From assembly GCA_017537515.1 (NCBI GenBank), contig JAFYKO010000122.1, positions 1-64,000 of the forward strand: a DNA stretch of 64,000 nt, in the 5' to 3' direction. This document shows, piece by piece, positions 1-8,316 of this stretch. Each line of letters opens with the position of its first letter. The first letter of the stretch is position 1. The stretch is from Clostridia bacterium (GTDB taxonomy: Bacteria > Bacillota > Clostridia > Christensenellales > UBA1242). Below the pieces are notes generated by a model. The model made no database searches. It was given only the letters and a program-made list of their open reading frames with translations, and was not told the DNA's origin. Position numbers and translations under genes: made by a program.

Positions 1-984
1 ATGGTTACAACACTTGCTAGTCGGACTCCACCTGTCTATCACTATAAGTTTTCGTCCATACCAACCACACTTGTATGACAACATTTGCTTTATCGTGTAA
101 AAAGAGCAATCTGCTACGGACTTCGCTAGAGAATGGTTTTTCAGCATACCACTAACATTCAAGTCTTCTATGCAGATTATGTCGTTCTCACGAACTAACT
201 TTGTTGTCAGTTTATGAAGGTAATCTTTTCTTTTGTTGCCTAGTTTCTCATAGGCGGTAGCAAGTTTAAGCCGTGCTTTCTCACGATTCTTGCTACCTTT
301 AGATTTCTTTGAAAGAACTTTATGTAAATGCTTTATACGCTTTTCGGAGTTCTTCAATAAGTGCTTGTTTTCAAACTTTTCACCACTTGAAGTGATGATT
401 AAATCCTTAACACCCAAGTCAAGTCCTACGCAACTACCCGTATGTGTGTATTCCTGTATTTCAACGTCGCAGCATACAGATACGAAATACTTGCCTGTGT
501 TCGTCCGCTTGATTGTGAGGTTTCGGATTTTCTTGATACGTGTAAGGTCTAAATTCTTGTATTTCCTAAACTTGACCCACTTGATTACAGGTATGAATAT
601 CTTGTTATCCTTGAACAGCCTGTCGTGGGTGCTAGGCATTGAAGTGTTATGGTAAGTTCCTGTGTGAGCCTTTTTCTTGAATTTAGGAAAACCTATGTTT
701 CCTCCATTTTTCAAAGACCTAAACCAATTCTTGAAAGCCGTTTCCACTTCTATTTTTGCATAATTAAGACAACGGCTATCCACTTCTTTCATCCACGGGT
801 AGAAGTCTTTGAGAGAACTCCAATTAGGGTGGAAATTCTTAACCCCATAATCACGATACAAAACAATTTTAGTATTTAACATAGCATTATAGGCTACACG
901 CTCGGCACCGATGCACTTGTTAAAGAACACCGCTTGTGCTTTTGTGGGGTCTAGCCTTAACTCTATGCCTTTTGTGACTACCAT
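1..984 (-). CDS. tnpB: TnpB (IS605 OrfB-type RNA-guided nuclease), cut by window edge
   Basis: Open minus-strand frame from an ATG at 982-984 to the window edge, 328 codons visible with no stop. It contains the RuvC-like motifs GLDLGVKDL (Asp189) and IEDLN (Glu273), and breaks off in SPTSKCCNH, where the C-terminal zinc ribbon of TnpB begins. TnpB proteins of IS200/IS605 elements are RNA-guided DNA nucleases that favour element retention. No TnpA is seen beside it. The N-terminal half has the usual basic helix-rich region with a GFPKFKKK motif. The third catalytic Asp and the second Cys pair must lie beyond the edge. The family is certain; whether the gene is intact cannot be judged. Confidence 0.93.
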   Translation of the reverse strand, partial: MVVTKGIELRLDPTKAQAVFFNKCIGAERVAYNAMLNTKIVLYRDYGVKNFHPNWSSLKDFYPWMKEVDSRCLNYAKIEVETAFKNWFRSLKNGGNIGFPKFKKKAHTGTYHNTSMPSTHDRLFKDNKIFIPVIKWVKFRKYKNLDLTRIKKIRNLTIKRTNTGKYFVSVCCDVEIQEYTHTGSCVGLDLGVKDLIITSSGEKFENKHLLKNSEKRIKHLHKVLSKKSKGSKNREKARLKLATAYEKLGNKRKDYLHKLTTKLVRENDIICIEDLNVSGMLKNHSLAKSVADCSFYTIKQMLSYKCGWYGRKLIVIDRWSPTSKCCNH

Positions 985-992
985 AAAACAAA

Positions 993-1075
993 AATCCTGC
1001 CATTAGTTGCGGTAACAGCAGGATTAAGCCCTTACAGGCTTTCTTGAAATTTTTCCTGTTATTAGAACCGCAACT
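993..1075. repeat. Inverted repeats upstream of the edge TnpB (candidate element end)
   Basis: Two inverted repeats interlock just upstream of the TnpB start: AATCCTGC (993-1000) with GCAGGATT (1018-1025), and AGTTGCGGT (1005-1013) with ACCGCAACT (1067-1075). Subterminal hairpins are typical of IS200/IS605 ends, so this is a candidate left end. The element boundary itself is not proven. Confidence 0.45.
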
Positions 1076-1092
1076 TTCTAACAACCTTTACA

Positions 1093-1320
1093 CTAAATAT
1101 ACATAAATCCTTTAGGAAATGCAAGTATCTTTTGCCGTTCCTTGACTAACCCACGAAAGATATGTGCGATTGTGAAGCGGACTGTTTCAAACGTAAAGTT
1201 AGTGAGCAACGCCAATCCCCGTGCTGTCAGTCGTAAAACGATATAGACCGCTGCGACGGGCAACATAAGGATTGACAGAAGCCAAACGTATGCTTTTCTA
1301 ATCGCCCGCAATTTCAGCAT
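1093..1320 (-). CDS. Small membrane protein, unknown function
   Basis: 75 codons from the ATG at 1318-1320, chosen because GAGG lies directly before it and the longer upstream reading overlaps the neighbouring gene out of frame. One strongly hydrophobic stretch (about residues 10-32, VWLLSILMLPVAAVYIVL) predicts a membrane segment, and the C-terminal part is basic. It overlaps the end of the upstream gene and is the last gene of the operon that begins at 3525. No family recognised. Confidence 0.5.
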   Translation of the reverse strand: MLKLRAIRKAYVWLLSILMLPVAAVYIVLRLTARGLALLTNFTFETVRFTIAHIFRGLVKERQKILAFPKGFMYI

Positions 1321-1732
1321 CCTCGCATTTGGGGACATACACCCCAAGCAACTTGCCGATAGCCTGGGCACCCAGGCTGTGAACTTCCAGGCAGGAAACT
1401 TCAATGTAGTATCGGGCATTGAACAGGAACGCCTTGCCTTCTTCCCACTTCTTCAAGCGTTCGGGGTCGGGTTCCTTTTCATTATGGTCCACCAGGCGTT
1501 CGTATCGGAGCAGGAACCCGTCGTCAGTAATATCGCTGATTGTGAAGTCCTTGCCCTGCTTGACGTAGGACGAACCGATAGCCTGGGACAACGCATACCA
1601 CAGTTCGTTCAAACTGCTAAACGTCCCAGGTATGATTATCGGGTGCCCCTTAACGTCGGCACCGTTTCGGTCGGTAGGGAATGCTTCGCACAGCGATACA
1701 AGTGCCGTGCCCTTTACTTTGAATTGTCGCAT
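1298..1732 (-). CDS. Hypothetical protein, 144 aa
   Basis: Mixed-composition soluble protein starting MRQFKVKGTALVSL. No recognised domain. It overlaps the next gene downstream by a few bases and the upstream gene by 19 bases, as expected in a compact phage operon. Not identified; the coding call rests on tight packing and codon use. Confidence 0.6.
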   Translation of the reverse strand: MRQFKVKGTALVSLCEAFPTDRNGADVKGHPIIIPGTFSSLNELWYALSQAIGSSYVKQGKDFTISDITDDGFLLRYERLVDHNEKEPDPERLKKWEEGKAFLFNARYYIEVSCLEVHSLGAQAIGKLLGVYVPKCEDAEIAGD

Positions 1733-2052
1733 ATATGGTTCTCTCTAAACGGGTCCTTGTGTTGGACCCATAGTTCACGTTCTTCCCGTGTAGGCAATCG
1801 CCATTGGTCAATGTCGTCCACGCCTGCGAAGTTGTCGCCCTGCAAATCAAAGCCTTCCAATTCCACTTCGGATTCGTCCCACGGATTAGGGGCATCCCAA
1901 AGTGGTTTGCCCATAACCTGCCTGCCGTCTTTCAGCAGCAGGACACGGGGAATGCGATAGCCGTCATAGTTCCCGTAGGACAATTCGGCTATGGCTTCGC
2001 TATACGAATCGTAAACGTCGTAATCGTCTTGCTTATGCCACGGCTCTAACAC
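1714..2052 (-). CDS. Hypothetical acidic protein, ~112 aa
   Basis: Rich in Asp, Glu, Trp and Tyr (LEPWHKQDDYDVYDSYSEA). I place the start at a GTG at 2050-2052, because AAGGA lies nine bases upstream and this start just overlaps the stop of the preceding gene. The frame stays open upstream to 2118, inside that gene. No recognisable family. Confidence 0.5.
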   Translation of the reverse strand: MLEPWHKQDDYDVYDSYSEAIAELSYGNYDGYRIPRVLLLKDGRQVMGKPLWDAPNPWDESEVELEGFDLQGDNFAGVDDIDQWRLPTREERELWVQHKDPFRENHICDNSK

Positions 2053-2312
2053 TTCGTAAATTCCTTGTTCATATACCAAACGTGGATTTGGGCAGCGACC
2101 CCGCAATTCACGGGGCACGTATGAATATCGCCCTTTTCGTCGTAGGTCCCGACTTCGGCAATATCGTCGCAGCGGACTTCTGTAAACGAAAACACGATAA
2201 TACTGCCCTTGTCGTCGGACTTGAAACCAACGGGGACACCCGCCACGGTGTTCCCGTTATGAAGTTTTAAGCAGACAAGCGGATAGTTCATTCCTACACG
2301 GATATGGTCCAT
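2046..2312 (-). CDS. Hypothetical protein, 88 aa
   Basis: Small protein with a predicted beta-rich pattern (GVPVGFKSDDKGSIIVFSF) and two Cys in TCPVNC near the C-terminus. It sits between close neighbours in the operon that starts at 3525. No family recognised. Confidence 0.5.
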   Translation of the reverse strand: MDHIRVGMNYPLVCLKLHNGNTVAGVPVGFKSDDKGSIIVFSFTEVRCDDIAEVGTYDEKGDIHTCPVNCGVAAQIHVWYMNKEFTKC

Positions 2313-2326
2313 AAGAGTTCCTTTGG

Positions 2327-2683
2327 CTATGCAGCCTTTGTTGTGTAATGGTCGTCCCCGAAGTTTCTGTCAAGCGTATAGAACAATTCTTTGGGGTGCT
2401 TAATTTCGTAAGCCGTGGTCTTGCCGTCGGAATACTTTATGCGGATGCTTGTCGGGCGTTTGCTCCAAAAATACTTCAAGAGTTCCTTACGGGGCATAGT
2501 CCAACCCGCCACGGATGTGCCGTTGCTAACAAGCCACAGGTTCGTCAGTTCCTTTTTAAGATAGGGAACAAGTTTTCGGATATTGTAGTTTTCGGGATTG
2601 ATACCCCAACGGCTCAAGGTCAAGTAGCCCGACAGGTTGGTGTCGCCCTTATGACCTACCCAAATGTGAACAATCTTTCGCAT
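2327..2683 (-). CDS. Hypothetical basic protein, ~118 aa
   Basis: Begins MRKIVHIWVGHKGDTN. The ATG at 2683 is preferred over ones slightly upstream (frame open to 2701) because GGAAGGGTGG precedes it at good spacing. The protein is Lys/Arg/Trp-rich and ends in a Thr/Lys tail. No recognised domain. Confidence 0.55.
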   Translation of the reverse strand: MRKIVHIWVGHKGDTNLSGYLTLSRWGINPENYNIRKLVPYLKKELTNLWLVSNGTSVAGWTMPRKELLKYFWSKRPTSIRIKYSDGKTTAYEIKHPKELFYTLDRNFGDDHYTTKAA

Positions 2684-2697
2684 AGCCCACCCTTCCA

Positions 2698-3267
2698 TCA
2701 AATAACTTCAAAAGTGAACCCCAAAGTTTCACAGAAGTAGTCTTTCCAATTTTCTTCGGATGCTCCCGTTTCGGGGATTTGGTCCAGGTAGCCAATCATA
2801 AGAGCCTTAACCTTTTCGGGGTCAAGAATCTTGTCGCTGTGAGAAGCCCACCCGTAGTCGTCAATGGAATCCATCGTGAAACTTGTCCCACCAACTATGG
2901 GTTCCGTAAAGATAGAAGCGTGGAACCTAGCAGTCGGTCGGTCATAGAAATACACCTGGTCGTCTTCGCAAAGCGGGACTACCACTTCCGTGAAACTGAT
3001 GGTAGCCACGCCATCCCCGACGGGCTTTGTTTCGTAAGAAATGTTGGCACGGACGAACTTCTTCTGCAAGGCTTCCACAGCGTCCACCATATCGTCAAAG
3101 TCCACAAATTCCCCGCAGCAAACCATAGTGAACGGACCGCAGTCATAAGAATCGCTGTCGCCCCTACAAAGGGCGTTGCCCACTTCAAAATGTTGTTCTG
3201 CGGTAAGGTTGGAAATTTCCAAAAGAATGGAGCGGTTGCCTCGGTCAGTCTTTACAATCTTAATCAT
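2698..3267 (-). CDS. Hypothetical acidic protein, 189 aa
   Basis: Soluble, Asp/Glu-rich protein beginning MIKIVKTDRGNRSILLEI. It follows the 81-residue gene by 12 bases in an operon behind the promoter at 3571-3599. No family recognised. Confidence 0.6.
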   Translation of the reverse strand: MIKIVKTDRGNRSILLEISNLTAEQHFEVGNALCRGDSDSYDCGPFTMVCCGEFVDFDDMVDAVEALQKKFVRANISYETKPVGDGVATISFTEVVVPLCEDDQVYFYDRPTARFHASIFTEPIVGGTSFTMDSIDDYGWASHSDKILDPEKVKALMIGYLDQIPETGASEENWKDYFCETLGFTFEVI

Positions 3268-3279
3268 AGAGCGTCCCCC

Positions 3280-3525
3280 TTAAAGAACAAGATAGCCGTT
3301 AGTGATATTGAGCGTGATAGTGCCCGTGTCAACGGTGGTGTCCTTGATAACAACGGACGTGCCCTTGCCACGCTTGCCCCAAACGACAACGGACCAACCG
3401 TCGTAGCAGGTGTCGGAGCGTTCGGGTCTGTGGACCCAATTCAAGTCGTAGATAGAGAATCCAAGGAAAGTCGTCACGAAATTCACGGCTGCTTCCCAGG
3501 TCACGTTGCGTTCAAAGTTTCTCAT
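3280..3525 (-). CDS. Hypothetical protein, 81 aa, first gene of operon
   Basis: First gene after the promoter at 3571-3599, with an AACGAGGATA ribosome binding site upstream of the ATG. Trp- and Thr-rich small protein with a predicted beta-strand C-terminal half (VIKDTTVDTGTITLNI). Not identified. Confidence 0.6.
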   Translation of the reverse strand: MRNFERNVTWEAAVNFVTTFLGFSIYDLNWVHRPERSDTCYDGWSVVVWGKRGKGTSVVIKDTTVDTGTITLNITNGYLVL

Positions 3526-3570
3526 TTTGGCTATCCTCGTTTAAGGTGGTTGTCTTTTCTTTACACCCTA

Positions 3571-3599
3571 AATATAACTAAATACCAACGTATTGTCAA
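3571..3599 (-). promoter_or_regulatory. Operator-type promoter P1
   Basis: Minus-strand TTGACA (3594-3599), 17-base spacer, TATATT (3571-3576). The -35 box lies inside a degenerate palindrome (AATACCTA... TTGGTATT). Drives the gene starting at 3525. One of nine near-identical sites in the window. Confidence 0.8.
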
Positions 3600-3741
3600 T
3601 AGGTATTCTAAAAATTTTTCAAATTATTTTCATACCCAGGCGAAAGCAATCACGGACCTAAAACGGGCTGTTTTCCGAATATAGGTGACAAATTTGTAGA
3701 AAATCTGCAAATTCGGAGGAAATATCCGTGGATTTTAGGGA

Positions 3742-4323
3742 TTATTCAACATCGTCCAGGAACTCTTGAACATTACTACCCATAAAATCCCCGCTAAACT
3801 TTGCGTGACCGCTCTTATCCACAAGGACCCGCTGCCAAATATCCTTAAATACGTTAATTCTGCGGTATCTTTCATACAGAAATAGTATTCCGCTATACTT
3901 CGGGTCGTTCGTCGTGCGGACGTAAATATCCACGGACCTGTTAGGGTCTTTCTGTGACGATACACGCCACATACACCCGTAAACTTTCGGGTCGTGTATG
4001 GTGTCGTCCTTGTCCACTTCGTAGCGTTCGTGGGGAAAGCCCGCAATACTAGGGGCGAACCGCACGACGTATTCCCAGGACAATTTATCGTCTTCCATAC
4101 CGAACGGCATTTCAGCGGACTGCCACCACAGAATTTCCGAATTAGAGCGTTCGCTTGGGGCATAGTTGGGGAACGTTGTAAACGTGTCCGAACACTTGCT
4201 AGTGTGGATTACGGACATATAGTAGCCGTCCTCCGTGTGGGGCGAACTGATTAGGGCTACAAGCCTAGCACCCCTGGGGATTTCTGTCTTCTTTGCGTCT
4301 TGCCAATCTTCCTTGCGTATCAT
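3742..4323 (-). CDS. Hypothetical protein, 193 aa
   Basis: Starts MIRKEDWQDAKKTEIPRGARL and is rich in Tyr, Trp and Ser. It is the last gene of the operon that begins at 7188, followed by a 140-base gap holding promoter P1. No recognised family. Confidence 0.6.
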   Translation of the reverse strand: MIRKEDWQDAKKTEIPRGARLVALISSPHTEDGYYMSVIHTSKCSDTFTTFPNYAPSERSNSEILWWQSAEMPFGMEDDKLSWEYVVRFAPSIAGFPHERYEVDKDDTIHDPKVYGCMWRVSSQKDPNRSVDIYVRTTNDPKYSGILFLYERYRRINVFKDIWQRVLVDKSGHAKFSGDFMGSNVQEFLDDVE

Positions 4324-4325
4324 AC

Positions 4326-4769
4326 CTAGTCCTTTTCGTTTTTGAGTTCGTCCACGGGTTCCTCACCCATAACCTTGCACCAGGTATTCGCCCTGGCTAC
4401 GGCTTCAACCGCCCGCTGCTTCACAATCCTAGTGACTTCGGACACTTCTTTCTTCGGGGGTTCCTCAATCGTGACACTAGGCAGTTCCTTTACAATATCC
4501 AGGGTGCTGTGGAAGTCCACACGTCGCCCGACAACTTCGGGAGTTTTCCAACCCTCTGCGAGCAGATACGTGAGTTCCAGGGACACTTCGTAGTCTGCCT
4601 GGACGTAATCCCAATCTTGATACCCGTTGCTGTGAACGCCCTTTTCAACGGACTTTACCAAAAGGTAAGTGTCCCGCTGCGTCCTGCCGTCGGGCAAGTC
4701 CTGGACTTTCGTGAACTTAATGAACGTGGGTTTCTTTTCAACCAGGGCTTTGAGTTTTTCAAAATTCAT
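4326..4769 (-). CDS. Hypothetical protein, 147 aa
   Basis: Charged protein (N-terminus MNFEKLKALVEKKPTFI, C-terminus ELKNEKD) with a proline-rich stretch TIEEPPKKEV near residue 105. Two bases separate it from the next gene. No recognised domain. Confidence 0.6.
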   Translation of the reverse strand: MNFEKLKALVEKKPTFIKFTKVQDLPDGRTQRDTYLLVKSVEKGVHSNGYQDWDYVQADYEVSLELTYLLAEGWKTPEVVGRRVDFHSTLDIVKELPSVTIEEPPKKEVSEVTRIVKQRAVEAVARANTWCKVMGEEPVDELKNEKD

Positions 4770-4782
4770 AATCCATTCTCCG

Positions 4783-5238
4783 CTAGTAATTGTTTAGTTT
4801 GTCAAGAGTAGCAAGGTCCTGTTCGGTGTAGTCAAACATTTCGGTATTACGGGAATCCTTGTAAAGAGCATTCCACAATTCTCTATTCACGTCAAGCACA
4901 CCGTCGTCAAGCATTGTCCCGAACCCGAACCAACCCCAATAATGCGTCCTGGCGTAGTAAAGCGGTTCATCATCGGGGACCACGCTTTCAGTGTCTTCGT
5001 CAAATGTTTCACACAGAACAACATAATCGGTTGTAGGATTGAACACCCAATCAATTTCTTTAACGGCTTCCTGCCAACTTTCAAACACGTCCTTGTATTT
5101 CGGGTCAGTAGAAAGTGCCTTGAACGGAATCACTTCTTTGCACTTCACAAGGAAGTGACGCATAAGCGTAACCTTGCCGTCATCAAAGACGTGGTAAATC
5201 TTCCCTACTTCGGGGACAGTAGATTCTTCTGTATTCAT
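4783..5238 (-). CDS. Hypothetical acidic protein, ~151 aa
   Basis: Start taken at the ATG reading MNTEESTVPEVGKIYHVFDDGK, which follows AAAGAGGTTT; the frame also stays open upstream to 5292. Asp/Glu-rich, ending TLDKLNNY. No family recognised. Confidence 0.55.
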   Translation of the reverse strand: MNTEESTVPEVGKIYHVFDDGKVTLMRHFLVKCKEVIPFKALSTDPKYKDVFESWQEAVKEIDWVFNPTTDYVVLCETFDEDTESVVPDDEPLYYARTHYWGWFGFGTMLDDGVLDVNRELWNALYKDSRNTEMFDYTEQDLATLDKLNNY

Positions 5239-5468
5239 AAAAACCTCTTTAATATCTTGGAGCCGATAATACCCGCAACGACCGCAAGGCATAATTTTAC
5301 AAGCGGGCTAACGCCCGCATCGTCAGCACTAGCCGACTTAACAGGTGCTTCCTGGGTTTTCTTTTTGAGTGGCGTAAAGACCTTGCAGTGTTTACCCTCG
5401 TCACAATCATTCTTGCAGGGGCACAATACGCAAGAGCCGTAAAATCCATATCCGTTCGGGAATGCCAT
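5235..5468 (-). CDS. Small Cys-rich protein with C-terminal membrane segment
   Basis: About 77 residues from MAFPNGYGF. The N-terminal third holds a Cys cluster (SCVLCPCKNDC then KHC), suggesting a metal or Fe-S site. The C-terminus is hydrophobic (LVKLCLAVVAGIIGSKIL), suggesting a tail anchor. Related Cys patterns recur in other small proteins here (15146-16000, 19385-19537, C-terminus of 19966-20769). Function unknown. Confidence 0.55.
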   Translation of the reverse strand: MAFPNGYGFYGSCVLCPCKNDCDEGKHCKVFTPLKKKTQEAPVKSASADDAGVSPLVKLCLAVVAGIIGSKILKRFL

Positions 5469-5475
5469 AGGGTCC

Positions 5476-6099
5476 TCACTTTTTGGAAACTGTGACAAGG
5501 TATTTGAACAGGGGTTCGTCAATCGGGGCGATTTCCACCTTGGACCACGGGTAAGTCTTCAAGGCAAGTTCGGCATACGACATAGCCACATCAAGGGAAG
5601 CCAACTTCTTCGTGAACGTCTTGTTAAGGAACTTGTCTGCATCCACGGGAACAACCGTATTGTCCAGGATGGTATATATCTTTCGGCACTTTCCGACAGA
5701 CAGCAGGGCGACAGGGACCTTGGGCATAGCCGACGGTTTCTTTGGGTCCTTCGTGAAATACCTGCATTCCAGGGCGACCAAAGAGAACTCACGTTGGTTT
5801 GCATCGTAGGTGCGACTTCCACGCAGGTCAAGCCTGTATTCTTCAACTTCGCCATTTTCCAGGATAACCTGCATTACTGCCGTGTTGCCACGATACAATC
5901 CGTTCACGCTGAAATCCACGGCATTATAGAACGTCAAGCGACACAGCCCGCCCAAGCCATTGTTGCCGAAGTCCATATTGTAAAGGTAGTTTTCCAGGTT
6001 CATAATGTTCCATAGCGAATCGGCTTCGGGCGAATAGAACCGAATGTCCGACACCTTGACAGAACCCTTGCTGTTGTTTCTGTAAAAATCTTTGAGCAT
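5476..6099 (-). CDS. Hypothetical protein, 207 aa
   Basis: Starts MLKDFYRNNSKGSVKVSDIRF; mixed alpha/beta composition without obvious motifs. Four bases separate it from the upstream 61-residue gene. No family recognised. Confidence 0.6.
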   Translation of the reverse strand: MLKDFYRNNSKGSVKVSDIRFYSPEADSLWNIMNLENYLYNMDFGNNGLGGLCRLTFYNAVDFSVNGLYRGNTAVMQVILENGEVEEYRLDLRGSRTYDANQREFSLVALECRYFTKDPKKPSAMPKVPVALLSVGKCRKIYTILDNTVVPVDADKFLNKTFTKKLASLDVAMSYAELALKTYPWSKVEIAPIDEPLFKYLVTVSKK

Positions 6100-6102
6100 A
6101 AC

Positions 6103-6288
6103 TTAATCTTCTCCAAAACAGGGCATCACCGTGTCTTCAATCTTTTGGGCAACAACCTTGGAAGTTTCCTTTTCGGACGTGTAGTTCAAGTGCTTGGAGT
6201 TGGCATAGAACTCACGCTTCTCACGAACAACATTACGGAGCCAATTTATTTCTTCCCAGGACAACGACAAGTTATATTGAGTAGCCAT
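6103..6288 (-). CDS. Small hypothetical protein, 61 aa
   Basis: The ATG at 6286-6288 (MATQYNLSLSWEEINWL) is chosen because AAGGTGG precedes it; the longer frame to 6621 would run antiparallel-free through two upstream genes. Helical, charged protein; possibly a DNA-mimic or regulatory small protein, but this is only a guess from composition. Confidence 0.5.
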   Translation of the reverse strand: MATQYNLSLSWEEINWLRNVVREKREFYANSKHLNYTSEKETSKVVAQKIEDTVMPCFGED

Positions 6289-6299
6289 AGAATCCACCT

Positions 6300-6503
6300 T
6301 TACATAAAAGTCCAATAAACGTCGTGCAAGAGCAGCAGCCAAAAGAACAGGAACATCAATGCCAGGACTGCACTGACAATGGGTCCCGTCGGGTCGCTCT
6401 CTCGCATACGACCCATCGCATAGACAGACGTAATGAACAGCCACACGAACAATACGAACAGGGTAAACAGGACGCAAGCCCCGATAGTCATTAGCAACGT
6501 CAT
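6300..6503 (-). CDS. Small two-helix membrane protein, 67 aa
   Basis: Two hydrophobic segments (about residues 3-29 and 43-60, SAVLALMFLFFWLLLL) separated by a short charged loop (GRMRESDPTG) give a hairpin membrane protein. The shape resembles phage small membrane proteins such as holins, but no lysin lies beside it and a holin role is not supported beyond topology. Confidence 0.55.
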   Translation of the reverse strand: MTLLMTIGACVLFTLFVLFVWLFITSVYAMGRMRESDPTGPIVSAVLALMFLFFWLLLLHDVYWTFM

Positions 6504-6691
6504 TCAATAACCTCGCATTCAACAGGTTCGGCATTCGCAAGTTTCGCCTTGCGGTCCAGGCACCCATCGTCGTTGGACTTCCAAAAATGGAACATATCGT
6601 TTTCAAGGTCACTGCTGACATTCAAGCGACGTATATGAAACACGCCATCTGCGGGCTTGCAAGATTGTAAGTGTTCTTCTTGCGTCATCAT
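6500..6691 (-). CDS. Small hypothetical protein, 63 aa
   Basis: MMTQEEHLQSCKPADGV start, three Cys, acidic C-terminus (EPVECEVIE). Overlaps both neighbours by four bases, suggesting translational coupling. No family recognised. Confidence 0.5.
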   Translation of the reverse strand: MMTQEEHLQSCKPADGVFHIRRLNVSSDLENDMFHFWKSNDDGCLDRKAKLANAEPVECEVIE

Positions 6692-7188
6692 TTACCTATA
6701 AACCCCTTCAAGAATTTTTCAACGGGATTGTCAAGGGTAATCTTCGTCACTTTCATAACCTTGCGAGTATCAATGAATGCCGACACTTCACAACTGCGGA
6801 GCAAGTCACAGAATTGGTCCACGCTCATAGTAGTCTGCACCTTTATATTCTTCTTGATTTGCTTGTAGGCTTCCTTGACACGCTTCAAGTGGTCCCGCAG
6901 GTTTTCTTCGGTAAGGTAGTGACCCTTTAAGTGGACGTGGCGATTGAAACCCTTGCAGAACGGGAAGAACGCATCCGAAATAGAAATATCCACCTGGGGT
7001 TCTTCGGTAGGTTCGCCATCGTCGTCAAAGGCACACGAATACTGTGCAGCGTCAATAAGGTAGCCCGTGAACACGGGGTTCTTTACGGAGTATTCAACCA
7101 TATCCATAAAGTCCCCGTGGTGTATCAAGCCTTCTTCTTCGCAGATTTTCTTGAACAGGTCTGCGGTCATACAACGTTCTTTGCCCAT
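6688..7188 (-). CDS. Hypothetical protein, 166 aa, first gene of operon
   Basis: Follows promoter P2 with an AACCGAGGATATT leader directly before the ATG at 7188. The N-terminus (MGKERCMTADLFKKICEEEG) is helical and the C-terminal part basic (VMKVTKITLDNPVEKFLKGF). Not identified. Confidence 0.6.
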   Translation of the reverse strand: MGKERCMTADLFKKICEEEGLIHHGDFMDMVEYSVKNPVFTGYLIDAAQYSCAFDDDGEPTEEPQVDISISDAFFPFCKGFNRHVHLKGHYLTEENLRDHLKRVKEAYKQIKKNIKVQTTMSVDQFCDLLRSCEVSAFIDTRKVMKVTKITLDNPVEKFLKGFIGK

Positions 7189-7215
7189 AATATCCTCGGT
7201 TGTGGTGATGCTGTG

Positions 7216-7244
7216 AATATAACAAATTACCTAGTCGTTGTCAA
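7216..7244 (-). promoter_or_regulatory. Operator-type promoter P2
   Basis: Minus-strand TTGACA (7239-7244), 17-base spacer, TATATT (7216-7221), with TAGGTAATTTG downstream of the -35 and a partly matching arm upstream. Leader of about 20 bases to the ATG at 7188. Confidence 0.8.
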
Positions 7245-7262
7245 TAAGGCATTTGAAAAATT

Positions 7263-7601
7263 TTAAGTAGCCCACGCCTTTGCCTTTTCGGTAAGCGTAA
7301 TGTAATCCCACTTATGCCACCAACTAGGCTCGCTATACTTTGCGATAGGCTTACCGCAGTTCCAACCATACACTTCAATGGTTTGGATAAAGCAACGATA
7401 GGTAGCCTTCTTTCGTTCTTCGGGGGTCATCTGCCCGTAGATTGTTGCGAGTGCCTTTAACGGTGAGCCGTCACTGATAGGACACACCGCTGTGAACTTC
7501 TTCTTGAAGAACAGAAACTTGCGGACGCTTGCCTGGATTCCGTAGAAGCGGTTGGTTCCCGATTGGAGCAAGTCGCCCTTGAACACGATTGTAATATCCA
7601 T
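7263..7601 (-). CDS. Hypothetical protein, 112 aa
   Basis: MDITIVFKGDLLQSGTNRF start; basic, aromatic-rich, with a C-terminal KYSEPSWWHKWDYIT motif. Last gene of the operon starting at 10214; its end abuts promoter P2. No family recognised. Confidence 0.6.
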   Translation of the reverse strand: MDITIVFKGDLLQSGTNRFYGIQASVRKFLFFKKKFTAVCPISDGSPLKALATIYGQMTPEERKKATYRCFIQTIEVYGWNCGKPIAKYSEPSWWHKWDYITLTEKAKAWAT

Positions 7602-7610
7602 AAGATACCT

Positions 7611-7886
7611 CTAATGTTGTGAGTTAAAAAGTTTGTCAAGTTCGTCACGACGGACGGTAATGAACCGCTCCGTCCGTGAACCACGATGAGGGTAATACCC
7701 GATAGTCAGCGTGTTCTGCAACGGGTCGTAGTCATTCACGTTCGGCATCACCTGGGAAATGACAGGGCAATCCACAGACGCAGCGTCACGCTCATAGATA
7801 ACTTTCTGCAACGTGATACACACTTCGTTGTATCGGGCGACGGTATCTATCACGTCGTCCACTTTGGTTCTTACGTGTTCGCTCAT
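7611..7886 (-). CDS. Hypothetical protein, ~91 aa
   Basis: Start taken at MSEHVRTKVDDVIDTVARYNE (ATG at 7886), overlapping the end of the upstream gene by four bases; the open frame continues to 7931. Helical N-terminus, basic C-terminal half (GSRTERFITVRRDEL). Not identified. Confidence 0.5.
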   Translation of the reverse strand: MSEHVRTKVDDVIDTVARYNEVCITLQKVIYERDAASVDCPVISQVMPNVNDYDPLQNTLTIGYYPHRGSRTERFITVRRDELDKLFNSQH

Positions 7887-8314
7887 ACGGGTTCCTTTGT
7901 TTCCTGGGCGACACCCTGGCAATGTCCCCACAGGTCGTTGAGTTCGTCTGCTGTGAAAATCCCGTTAAGGGAGCCGTTGGCAATAAGACGTTGGACGCTT
8001 TCGGCTTCGGCACGGCTGTCTTTTTTCAGCAAGTCGTGGATTTCACGGTGGGGGTCCACGAAACCTGCAAGGCTGTCAAGCACGGAGCGGGAGCGTTCCG
8101 CAAGCATAACCAGGGTCTTGGATTGTTCCAGGCGGTCGTAGTTAATGCGGTCAAGCGTGTGCTTGTGGACTTCATTGATTTCCTGGATTTCTTCTTCGTG
8201 GGCTGTCTGCAATTCGCCAATAAGGTTCAATACGTCAGTGACGCTAAACCACTTGTCACGCCCGAACGTGTAAGTCTTGGGGAGTTTGTTTGCGATAGTG
8301 TTGAACTTACCCAT
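7883..8314 (-). CDS. Hypothetical helical protein, 143 aa
   Basis: Contains a long charged helix (AHEEEIQEINEVHKHTLDRI) likely to form a coiled coil around residues 37-75, then a region with LDSLAGFVDPHREIHDLL. Overlaps the next gene by four bases. Function unknown. Confidence 0.6.
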   Translation of the reverse strand: MGKFNTIANKLPKTYTFGRDKWFSVTDVLNLIGELQTAHEEEIQEINEVHKHTLDRINYDRLEQSKTLVMLAERSRSVLDSLAGFVDPHREIHDLLKKDSRAEAESVQRLIANGSLNGIFTADELNDLWGHCQGVAQETKEPV

Positions 8315-8316
8315 AG

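Noticed and set aside
6300..6503. Holin
   Set aside because: Two membrane segments only; no lysin or spanin beside it, so lysis function is not supported.
6289..6621. Upstream extension of the 61-residue gene to 172 codons
   Set aside because: It would overlap two coupled genes out of frame; the short version has the ribosome site.
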